NCBI GenBank assembly: GCA_963070105.1
Contig: OY718804.1
Span: 434,001-498,000, forward strand
Direction of reading: 5' to 3'
Length of the DNA: 64,000 bases
Source of the DNA: Litomosoides sigmodontis
Lineage: Eukaryota > Nematoda > Chromadorea > Rhabditida > Onchocercidae
Below are positions 14,110 through 24,569 of the stretch, in pieces. Position 1 is the first letter of the stretch, and every line of letters begins with the position of its first letter. Under the pieces are notes generated by a model that had not been told where the DNA came from, made no database searches, and worked only from the letters and a program-made list of their open reading frames with translations. A program made the translations under genes and the position numbers.

Positions 14110-17100
14110 TTAATGAAACAATAAAGCACCATATATAGTATCACAGAGACGATTAAGTGCAACTTTCAAGGAGGACACTACGATAATCCATTCCAATGAA
14201 AAGTTCGCTGTTTCGCGTCTCAAAAATCTAAGCTGCGATAAGGCATCACTCAAATCACCGTTCTTTACCAATAAGCCAAAATATGTTGCCATTTCCGAGA
14301 CCACTTCAACTGTTGGGTCTGAAAAAGACCTTTATAAAAATGTACGAGTGTAATTATTTTTTGCAAACCAACAAGAAATTTCTTGAATAATTTTAATTAT
14401 AAATTGGGAAGTAGAATGAGACTTCATATTCGGCATACCTGAAATAGCTCAGTAAGAAATTTATTTAATAATCAAAACTCACATTTATATTGGTGAAGTA
14501 TTCGTAAAAATTCAGCTTTCACATCTTCATCTTCAAAATAATTTCGGTAATCCGGATGGATGGTTTCTTTACGGTACTAAAAAAAGAATAACATCATTTC
14601 AAAATAACACATTTCGTTATTTGACTGATACTACTTCGCTGGTATAACACACATATGCAGAAAAGAAAATCAAGCTAGCCGTTTCCATGGGCGGTCCGAC
14701 TAAACCATCATAGGCAATAACCAAAAGAGGAAAATTGTTTCATAATTCATTCAATAAGACACTATTCTATAATTCAATAAGGTGCATAAAATGTAACAGC
14801 TTGCTTATGTGAAAAAGTTCAGTAAATTACTCATGGGAAAAAAATTTCATCAAACCAAACAGAAAATCCAAGTACAAACTATCAAATGATGAAATTAACA
14901 CGGAAAAACAAAATTAGCAGGATTACTTTCTAACTAATGCACAAACCTACCTGACGATTTCTTTCGATTTCTTGAAGTGACCTCTTTAATGCCAGTTCTA
15001 AGGCGACATCTTCTTCACTTTTCCTTTTCTTCCCAATAACATGTTGTTCTCTACTTTTCACAGCAAAAAATTGTGTCAAAGTATTTCTCTTTGTAGACTG
15101 CATATCGATAGATACACTTGGTATCTCATTTAAATGAGTCAGTTGGATACCAATCTATAAATACATATAGAAAATTTTTCGCTTCAATCTACATATTTTA
15201 TTGAGAATGAAATGTCCATATATATATATATATATATATACAAATTCAACGCCCTTTACCACAAAAACAAAAATCCCCGATGAAGACATCTAAAAACATT
15301 CTCATATATATGGAATACAATAAGCAAATGAAAAAAAAATGAGAAGAAATCTTACTCCTCTCAAGTCGCATATAGTTGGATTTATTGCTTTCATTAACTT
15401 CTTCACCTCCGCATGCAAAACTTCCTTGTTTGCAGTCGAGCCTCCCACATGAACCGTTCTTGTAACTGCATCACATCTCCCGCACCCCAAATATTTTTTT
15501 GTTATAACAGGAGCATCTGGTGCACGAACCTATAACCAATAACGTTTGTATTTTTATATATTCTATAATTTTCTTCTATAATTTTCAGCCCTTCAAAAAT
15601 CTTAAATAATAATTTACCAATATTCTGAGGGTAATGGTAGATGCAGTCATTCGGGCAATATGAAGTTTCTTTTCCAGCTCCGAACATATTTTCCCAAGAA
15701 ATTCCATCACTTCATCTTCCTGAAATGTCTCAGAAAAAAGTTATGGCCTTATTAATGATAAAGGCAATAAGTAAAAAACACATACTTCTGTGAACCGAAT
15801 TCCATAATTTATGTCACATGAAACAGATTTACGGACAACCTTCTCCAAAAAATTTCTCTCTTTATCAATTCCTCTACACATAGCGTATATCTGAAAGTAT
15901 AATCAAATAAAACACAAGAATAAAAATAACTTCAACTGTTTAAAGTATCAATTTGTCGCTCAAGTTACTATTTCAATTCGAGTTCTAACTGGCAATATTT
16001 CCATTCCAAGCTTGAACATCCAGAAAGAAATATTATAACAAACATCTAGTTAATACAGAAAGATAATTACATATCAGCTGCAGTCTCCAAAACTAACCTG
16101 AGTTCCAATTTTTTCACCAAGAAGACTTCGCAAACGGTTAATCGGTACTTTTTGCAAATCCTCGCATAAATTCATATCACCAAACGCACTGTAGCATTTC
16201 CAGTTTTAATTGAATTCATAAAATGGTCAATTTCATCAATGATATTAAAATTCTGTTAGAGAAAGATAATTCTAAAACACAAATGCTTACTTCCTGAGTT
16301 TCGCACAAATATTATAACCAATTCCAGGTAAAGATGAAATTTTCTCCTTCTTTATCAGTTCGTCGACATCATCCGATCTGATTATAAATTGGCCATTCGG
16401 TTTCGCATGCCGAGTTGCTATACGGGCCATTAGCATTGTGTTTCCTAAATCCATCCATAACACACTAAAACACTTCAACTTGTGGAGTAAAACGATCGTA
16501 AAACAAACATAAAACAACGATAATGCTTGCGAACGATCATACAATAATTACTACTTCTTTCAAAAATAATTTCAACTTACCAATACCTACAGAAGCATTG
16601 CAACCTGTTCTAGCCAAAATTTCACTCCGTATTATGGATATAATGTCCATTACGTTTGTTATATGCATATCATTACATAGACTTTCCAAATCAACATACA
16701 TCTCATCACAGCTTACAGCGCGAATATCAAATGTATACCTAAATTTAATCGTAATACGTTTGAAAAATTATTTTACAGAAAAAATGAACCAACCTGTCAG
16801 TTAGCTTCAACTCATTTCAATTATTTAATAAGAGTCAGTCACCATGTCGTCAGTGCTATCGACCACCGTTTAATGGAAAATGACACAATAAGCATTACAT
16901 TTCAGTACTCAGTAGATAATCGTCTCATAACATGGAGTTTTTTCCTTAATTTTCCATCCAAAATTTCCACCCAACAGAACATATAGTTAGAACTGATAAG
17001 AAGCAATCGTAGTAGGCATAGCTCATTCTGTCTTAAGAGTTAACTTAATTACTTCAGCTTTCAATCTGTTGTTACCTAATGTATCAGAAATATGTATCTT

Positions 17101-19791
17101 TAAAACTTTCGACCACATGCTTCAGCGCTAATCATGATAAATGCCAACAAATCGGCAGACCCAGCAACTAACCCTAGTAAAATTGAATAGATTTCCCTTG
17201 AAATGCGACGATAATCATCGAACTGATAAGGAAGACAAATGAGATCCGGACATGTCTTCCGTGCATCTCTAATTAAACAGCCATTACGGACACCTTGTGC
17301 TCGAGCTTCGTAACTACATGATGCAATTTCAGACATACCAGCACCTTCCGTACCCTTAAAAAGGACATAAATAATTAATCATGGTAATTTTAAAAAGCAA
17401 AGTTAATTTTCTGGACGAAAATACTGTTACTACCTAATAACTCATTTCAATACGTTGTCAGGCACTAAGCACGTTAGTAACACATTTTCTCAAATTATGC
17501 CAGAAACACTATTTTGGCAAGTAAGTAATCTATACAGATAGATCATCTAAATTAGCTGAACCAACAGTTGCATTTTGCCACTTGCATTTAGAAAATTTAA
17601 TCCCAAACTGCCAGCATAACTTTTATCAATATCTTTAAGGATTACCTTTGAATGGGTAATTGCCACAGGCTTTCCAATTAGTTCAGGATGTGTTCTTAAA
17701 GCTACCGACACAAAGAAACAATCCAAATCGATGTGGCAAATGGTTTCCTTTGGAAAGCTAAAAAATTAAATTCACGACATAGTATCGTGTGTAAAGTATA
17801 ATGCCAGAAGTATATTAGTCAAACGTACACATGCGAAAATAGAAGTGAACAGTACAGTTTAGTATCACTTTCCGTTTTTTCATCAATAAAGCATTTAATA
17901 AAATGCTGTAGCCGCGCACATTAGAAAATACTGATGGAATAAAAACCCAAATATTCCAGAAATAAGCGCTTACTTGGTAAAATTTTTGTCAACCAAATGT
18001 TGTATGTGCACTCGCGAAGGAAAATTATCATTCCGATTTTCTCTTAGTTCGTTTACATAATGCTTCATTTCTTGTGCCAAAGTTGAAATCAAATGCAAAC
18101 GAGACCTAAAATCCACTCTATCTTTAACTATCGGCAAAACTAAATTATGAAGTGGATGAATATGTTAATTTTTGGGAAAGTAAGTTTAAATCCTAGATAG
18201 TTGAAGTCCTCTGAAAAATTTTATGTTTTTTTTATTCTACTTTTCAAAAGTTATACTAGAAAGAATAAATGACAATATCATAGCTATGTCCTTCCACAAT
18301 GTGAAAGAAAAACCGTTAACTCAAAATATATCGTACTTGACCATCAAAAATGTCAAACAGGATTACTTCACTTACTTTCTACTCCAGATCTCCTGATCTT
18401 AAAAAAATCGCATCAAATAAAGAGACTTTACCTTTCATAAAAGTTACTCATAAAATTTGGATCATTCGCAGCATTTCGTACTCCTTTTGATGAGCTAAAA
18501 TTCCCAACCGCAAATCGCTTTGCCACTGCTGTTTGCAATACACCATCCTTATACAACAAATAATCATCTTCGCATAACCGAATTCCTATCCTAACACTGC
18601 AAATGCAAAACTCTTCAATTTTACCAAGTTATTTCCATATTCATGTAGCAACTGCTTCAGCTCAAATTAATTAAAAGTTCAGTTTTCAGCAATATAATGA
18701 ATAATGTAATAAAAGAAGCACATCTGTATCTCTAACGATTTCTCAATCAACCTGTCAGTAAGCCATCTTGGATGAATAATTTTTTCCTCCTTTCGGAGTT
18801 TCTTCGCTTTAGCAGCAGCTAAGTGCGTAGCGACTGTATATGTTGTCGTACCATATTTGTAGTAAATATGAAATTCGCCACCATGCATATGTATTAATTT
18901 CCGCAATTCCGCCGCAGGCGGATCTAAATTTATACGAATACGTTTCAGGCATTTAAATCTAGGTATAAATGCGCGTACGGTAAAATCTCAAGTGTCTTAA
19001 ATCTTTTCGAGTTTTTTCGCTTTATAAATAAGTATATACATTGAGACTGATACGTTGCTCCACTATATTTGTAATAAATATAAAATTCGCTACCATATAA
19101 ATGTATTAATTTGCGCAATTTCAGAAATTGCTCTTCCAGTAGGAAACTGAAAAAATTATTGCACCGTCTCTTTCAAGTAACTTAGTATCCATAGTGCTCT
19201 GCTACTCTCAACAATGAAAACCACTGTCTACGATTTCCACGCATAAATTTCTCTGCATCCAGAAATAACAAATTATTGTTACCTGTGTAACCATTTACGA
19301 AAATTGAAATGCCTTCAAAAATTGAGGAAATGATGTCATGCTTATTCAGTACATTTACTTGGTATTGAAGTTTGGCCTTTTTTGTTGCCATGTAATTATG
19401 CTGAAAATTCAAATGTTTTGGAAAAAATTTGCACTACATAACTGTAGGCTTAACTGTAGTTTTACATTTCGTTCAACAATTTGAGAATCAAATGGGTCAA
19501 AATATGTCTAATCCGCTTACAATTACTTCGTTGATTAATGCCAACCATTCTGCTACAAAATTTTCAGTACAAAGAATTTCAAAGTAACAACTTAATCTTT
19601 TCGCAGGTTTTGCTACATCTTCAGAACACTCTATCTTTCGGTTAAACTAATTACAGAAATTGTTACAATTTTTTCATGTTCATCTTTCACTAAAGAGAAA
19701 ACGACACATTATTTTTAAAATTTCAGCTTACCCATTGTTGAGCACGGCTTTCACTCTCTTCAATACCATTTTCTTTGCCATTACAGTACAT
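14110..19791 (-). CDS. REV1: DNA repair deoxycytidyl transferase REV1 (Y-family polymerase)
   Basis: Inserts dCMP opposite abasic and damaged template sites and scaffolds translesion synthesis. Sixteen exons in phase (minus): 19791-19732, 19400-19283, 18923-18722, 18596-18432, 18105-17974, 17757-17646, 17354-17173, 16738-16581, 16444-16291, 16188-16098, 15890-15786, 15719-15618, 15529-15356, 15154-14951, 14576-14483, 14318-14110; 753 residues (human about 1250). BRCT about 40-125 (VNGYT, HMHGGEFHIYY, HPRWL). N-digit SNFYERSRLHLIS. Catalytic metal ligands HIDLDCFF (D236) and SCDE (D335, E336). Little finger 440-585 with GCGRCDAV and CDLRG. C-terminal REV7/polymerase-binding domain 685-753. Between them are a PIP-like RNTLTQFF (608-615) and a UIM-like helix (631-649); no UBM is seen. 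The start lies 14 nt behind a TTGTTCAG acceptor. The donor of exon 3 (AT|GTGCTT) is weak but phase-consistent. Confidence 0.95.
15219..15240. repeat. Short (TA)11 tract in REV1 intron 13
   Basis: Twenty-two bases of TA repeat within the intron between the exons at 15529-15356 and 15154-14951. Confidence 0.9.
19049..19123 (-). pseudogene. Decayed duplicate of REV1 BRCT exon 3 within intron 2
   Basis: The plus-strand sequence here aligns with 18836-18910, inside REV1 exon 3, at roughly 80 per cent identity by eye; for example ATGTATTAATTT and AAATTCGC are shared. Read on the minus strand, the copy gives KLRKLIHLYGSEFYIYYKY where the real exon gives ELRKLIHMHGGEFHIYYKY. The conserved GG of the BRCT fold becomes GS. 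A TTTTTTCAG lies upstream of the copy, but splicing there after exon 2 would read into a stop, so it is probably not a usable alternative exon. Confidence 0.7.
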
Positions 19792-19800
19792 TCAAGTTCA

Positions 19801-19808
19801 CTCTCCTG
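19801..19808 (-). promoter_or_regulatory. Candidate trans-splice acceptor of REV1
   Basis: Minus-strand TTGTTCAG followed 14 nt later by the REV1 start codon at 19791. No upstream REV1 exon was found, which fits spliced-leader addition. Confidence 0.4.
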
Positions 19809-20368
19809 AACAAGAATAAGGTGAAATGACATTGAAATATAATATTGTATAAAATAAAAGAAAGTAACACGTCGGTAAATACAAAAAACACAGCGTTTTC
19901 AGAGATTTTTTATAAAGACAAATGAACACGTCCTTCGCGTTTCTGTAAAATCTCTCCCATTAAATCCTTCCACCAACACCAAATCAAGCCTTTTTACAGG
20001 TCATCTTGCTCCAAGGAAGATCATATTACAGTTACCACGTCAGCTACACGTTCTAATATATCATTAAACACTTTTCGTCTCTTTTATTATTCTTCCGTCA
20101 CATACAGTTGCAAACCGAATCTCCGAAACTTCGTTTTCGTTCGCTTCGAAGCTTTTGGAATTTAATGACAAAAAATAACTTGGAGACTCCGAGAGAAAAG
20201 AATTAAACGAAGTGCGAATGACAACCGAATGACATCATCTGCGCAGACGTCGTCAAGTGGTCTAGTGGAGTGTACTATAAAGTCTGGTTTGCATGAAATT
20301 CTTAATTTGTAGACCACGAGTGGACAAGAACCGTTCGATTAAGGCAAAATTCGATTTTCGAAAAAGAT

Positions 20369-20734
20369 GTGTTGCATGGAATTCAGGCTGCAATTTCAAA
20401 TTTGTACAGCTATGATGTTGTTGCAAAAGTTAACATGTCCGCTTCTAATCGTAGATATTTAAATATCGCAAAAAATGCCCCGAAAAATAAGCCTAACGTT
20501 TTTTCTGAACTCTATACGGCTTGGCCACAGTGCTGGGGAAATTCAAGGTTTTTCCTCATGAATACAACAGAGGTTATTCGGATATCAAACATCTTCAGAC
20601 TTCTCAACGGACCAGTCAATTTCGAAACCTTATATTTTGCTTACTTCCTTTTGAATGACTTAACTAAGGAACTATCATTTCCGGCAAATGTGCAGGAACC
20701 GGAAATTGCAAAAACTTGCTTCTCTTATCCATAG
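20369..20734 (+). other. Unrecognised 121-codon open frame
   Basis: An uninterrupted ATG-led frame of 121 residues, long for this AT-rich sequence. It has one mildly hydrophobic patch (FETLYFAYFLL) and no motif I recognise. It has no obvious introns, unlike every other gene here, and no clear acceptor just upstream. It may be a real single-exon gene or chance. Confidence 0.2.
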
Positions 20735-20962
20735 ATTTTCGGGCAGATGGATTATATCACAGCAAATCATCCCTCTCCATCGGGCGCATCCTTTCATAGC
20801 GACTAATCCTCTCGCGTGGGTGGACCACGCCTGAACAATCCCAGAAGAAGGCTAGGATATAATAAGAATTTGTGCTGTAACGGTCCGTTTCGGTCACGTG
20901 AATTCGAGTTCTGGTACGGTAGTGGATAATTCAGTGCGCTCAGGACGGCAAACAGATGGAGC

Positions 20963-21039
20963 GGGGGGGAGGGGGAGCGGGAGTAAAGTGGTGAAGCGAG
21001 GGGGTTCTGCTAATGTAGGGAAAGGGAGAGGGGGGGGGG
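20963..21039 (+). other. G-rich block, quadruplex-capable
   Basis: Seven or more runs of three to ten guanines separated by short purine spacers, on the plus strand about 700 nt upstream of SKP1. It is an abrupt exception in an AT-rich neighbourhood. The pattern satisfies the usual G-quadruplex rule of four runs of at least three G with short loops. Confidence 0.6.
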
Positions 21040-21729
21040 ATGTTTTTGCCCCCAGTTTGTTGTGAAGATTATTGAATTGTTATACTATTAAAACATCACG
21101 GAATATTAGATGACTCCATATTAGATGACCCATATTTTTACGCAATTTCATAGAACTTTTTCAACACAATCTGTTCAACTTCCCACGCAACGTACGTGTC
21201 GCATCGGTTCAAACTGCTAACCCATTAATCGATAAGCGAAGTGATGTATCCCCGAAACGTTTACTAAGCCAGGAATAAATTAGTTGCACACTGGCGTTAG
21301 TTAAATTGGCGTCAGTGAAAAAAAATTGCTCCAAGCTGCCAGTGATTTAGCAACGTTTAGAATAGTTTGGTAGTAATAGAAACAATTCTCTTTACGCAAG
21401 AATCTCATTCAATTCAACTCATTCAATTTTTGTTTGGAGTTCTGTAAGAAAGCATTATGACTGGCACGGTTTTTTTTAGAGAAAACTGACATTTGGATTT
21501 CGAAAATGCATTTATTTCATTGAGAAAGTGAGCAGTGCGGAGGTTTCACACATTATCTTAATCATTTTTTAGTGTTATACTTTGCTTTGTTGGTGCACAG
21601 TGCTCTTTGTAATATTCTTACGGTCGATTTTATAATTTTTGAGCAATTAATGAGACTTCCAAGCTAATACAAAGAAAAATCACCAGGTGTTATTGTCAGG
21701 TCTGCAGTATCACAGTATTACTAGCAAGA

Positions 21730-23706
21730 ATGAGCGAACAGAAGCCCGCACAGCAGAAAATTTCACTAATATCATCTGACAATGAGACTTTCGAGATTGA
21801 TCGAAATGTGATCAGATTATCAACAACAATCAACACAATGCTTCAAGGCAAGTTGACAGTAAAATTCGTAAAAACTGCTTACCATGCGATTTAATACGTG
21901 TAATAGAACAGGAGGACAGTTCGTTTTCCCAGTATTACTACATCAATACTTTTAACTTTGATTGAGTTCATATACTGGTTTCAGTGTTCGGTATGTTTAT
22001 GCTACTATTAGTAATAACCATGTATTTCACCTTGTAGATATGTGTTAATTGTAATTCCCAATATACATGTGTTAATTATAGATTTGGGAATGGATAATCA
22101 AGATGGAGGAGATATTGATATGGTTGAGGGCATTCCATTACAAAGCGTCAATTCAGCTATTCTTAAAAAGGTTAGGGAGAAGAAAATTCGTCAAAATGAT
22201 TAACAAATTGATATAGTTTGTATTAAAGACAGTACTTTATAGTCAGCAAAAAGTCTATTTTACAGTAACGTGCATGTTTACAAAAGTCATTGTTATTAAT
22301 GGATTATTTCATGTTGCAAACGGAATACTTGGTAATAATTCTTGCGAAATTTTGTGTTATTACCTTTACCACCAGTCAAAAACATCCTTGCTCGAGAGTA
22401 TTATCAATTCTTTACTCTTGCGTAGCATCAATGAGATTTATTTTGTTCACATATCATAGTGTGAAAGAAATATAGCGAGAGTTACAGGACCTGTTTAGCC
22501 AATAACTTCTTTCTATCAATTTCGATGGGAAAATATGTGGTTAAAATTGTATTTGTTTATCTGAATGCTACTTTTATCGAATGTCATTAATATGGCAGGT
22601 TATCCATTGGTGTGAGTATCACAAAGACGATCCGATCCCACCAGAAGATAATGATAACAAAGAGAAACGCACTGATGATATTTCGTCATGGGATGTCGAA
22701 TTCCTTAAAGTTGATCAAGGCACACTATTCGAGCTCATTCTGGCAAGTCTTTAGTTTCCTTCAGCAACTTAGTATTTGATTATATACTTATGCATGTGTT
22801 AGAGGTAATGGTTTACGGAACACTACAAGTTTTTAACTGTTTCTGGTCTTTAAGTCTCAACTCACAAAAAAAAACATTTAGAATTCATATACATTTCAAA
22901 AAGCTGATACTACAGTAATTTATGTACATTGCATGAAGCAGTGTTTTAATTCTTTACATTGTATTAGATGTTTCGTTTTCGATATAAGAGTGAATATTTT
23001 TGAAGAATTGACTTACTGCATGTGCTTTCGAAATTACACCCTACTGGTGCAAATCCAGGAACTCAAAAGTTATGGGATAGAAAATATAAATTATAACGGA
23101 TGATGCAGGCTGAACTATGTTCTAACATGTGGACTTTACTGCTTTATTATGCAATATGAGAAAAAGGTAAGTATCGTTATAGAAAATATATATTAATATT
23201 TCAGGCAGCGAATTATTTGGATATTAAGGGATTGCTGGATGTAACATGCAAGACAGTAGCTAATATGATTAAGGGCAAGTCACCGGAAGAGATTCGAAGG
23301 ACCTTTAACATTAAGAATGACTTTACTCCAGAAGAGGAAGAGCAGGTTGGAAGATTTTTAGTTGTTTTGCAAAATTTTTGAGTTTTAATGTTGTTTTGTT
23401 CATAGCATATCGTACTCTGTATGATTTCTTGATTAAAAAAAAGCATGAAACGTGTATCCTTTTGTTTATTCGCACACTGCTTATGTATGGTTTCTGTGTT
23501 GCAAAATTGATTTGTCGGGGCGTTTTAATTTAATGTCGAATGAATAGGACTATTGTCGTAAAGACTGACATCTGTTTCTACGAAAAGCCCAGTTGACTTA
23601 AAATTATTTTTGGTGTCAAATAAATGATATGCTTTAATGCATTCATATTTTTTTAATAGCTTATCTTTTGCAGATCCGAAAGGAAAATGCATGGTGCGAA
23701 GACTAA
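21730..23706 (+). CDS. skr-1: SKP1 orthologue (SCF ubiquitin ligase adaptor, SKR-1 type)
   Basis: Adaptor joining CUL1 to F-box proteins in SCF E3 ligases. Exons 21730-21847, 22082-22170, 22599-22742, 23205-23345 and 23674-23706 encode 174 residues, the usual SKP1 size. The BTB/POZ-like part carries [27 protein letters not shown] and [12 protein letters not shown]. The dimerisation and F-box-binding part carries [47 protein letters not shown] and the terminal RKENAWCED. The C-terminal two-thirds is nearly the same as C. elegans SKR-1 as I recall it, so this is the ancestral-type SKP1. Introns 1 and 3 begin with GC, not GT, in strong contexts (AAG|GCAAGT and CTG|GCAAGT). Phase leaves no GT alternative. 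A CTGCAG acceptor-like site lies 22 nt before the ATG. Confidence 0.97.
21848..22081 (+). other. GC-AG intron (SKP1 intron 1)
   Basis: Donor AAG|GCAAGT and acceptor TTATAG. It is the only junction that joins the conserved NTML and DLG blocks in frame. GCAAGT keeps full pairing to U1 except for the C, which is the classic GC-donor context. Confidence 0.85.
22743..23204 (+). other. GC-AG intron (SKP1 intron 3)
   Basis: Donor CTG|GCAAGT and acceptor TTTCAG join FELIL to AANYLD exactly as in the family. A GT three bases further on would shift the frame. Confidence 0.85.
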
Positions 23707-24569
23707 GTGACTCCATCAGTGTCCAATTTATTGGGTGTAAAAAGCGTTTCATCCATTTCTCGGTTTTAACCATTAACTGCAAAATTTAACAGTCATATTT
23801 TACCCCATTTTTTGATTCTTTCAAATCATTGCTTAAGATTATATCCTACTCTTTCTTTTCTAATTTTTCTCTTTTTCTTTAAGAATGAAGAACCTATTTG
23901 AACATTGAACGAATATTTTGTCGCATCAGTTCATTTCTTTTATGCATTCAGTGAAACTACCGCAGAGTGAATTTGACATGTGTATTATAATTGTCTCAAG
24001 AAATATTTTTTTTGTCAAATTACTGTATTGAAACCCTTAAACGCTCTGTATAACTTTTGAGCTTTGCGGAAAACGTATTTTGGATGATATAATCTAACAC
24101 TCAATTCCAAATTAGGTTTGTGGTCAGTTGAATTTGCATATGAAGTATCGGTAATAGTCGAAAAATACGTTTTGGTAATTAGTAGAATACATATGCACGG
24201 ATTATTTTACAAGCATAACTTGATGGTAGTGTGTAGGATTAATATAGTTCAGTCCAAACAACACAATTCTGGCATATTTGAGGATATGCAAGAAGGGAGA
24301 GTAGCGGCTGATGTGTAACAAATAATGCGGACATGTAAGTAAACTTATTCACACTAATGCAAGCACTGTATATTACAAAGCAGATTAGCGATAGGTAGAG
24401 TTTAGACTTCCAGGAACCTTTACCAAATTTTAGCAATAGTGATTTCAAGGTAAAAAGTGATTTTAGGTATTATGATGAAAAGAACAATGCGAGTTATCCA
24501 CGTCTAGAAGATTTTTCGCTTGTTACAAAGGATTACAAAATTGGCGATATGAAATATTACCAAAAGACA
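23707..24569. other. Convergent intergenic region SKP1/BCKDHA
   Basis: About 0.86 kb between facing 3' ends. It should hold both 3' UTRs. Short open frames only; nothing recognised. Confidence 0.5.

Larger units (their letters stand above)
19809..21729. other. Divergent upstream region REV1/SKP1
   Basis: Nearly 2 kb between two outward-facing genes. It holds a 121-codon plus frame (20369-20734) with no recognisable homology, a G-rich block (20963-21039), and two tandem copies of ATATTAGATGAC near 21102-21128. Promoters of both genes should lie here; no specific element could be defined. Confidence 0.5.
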
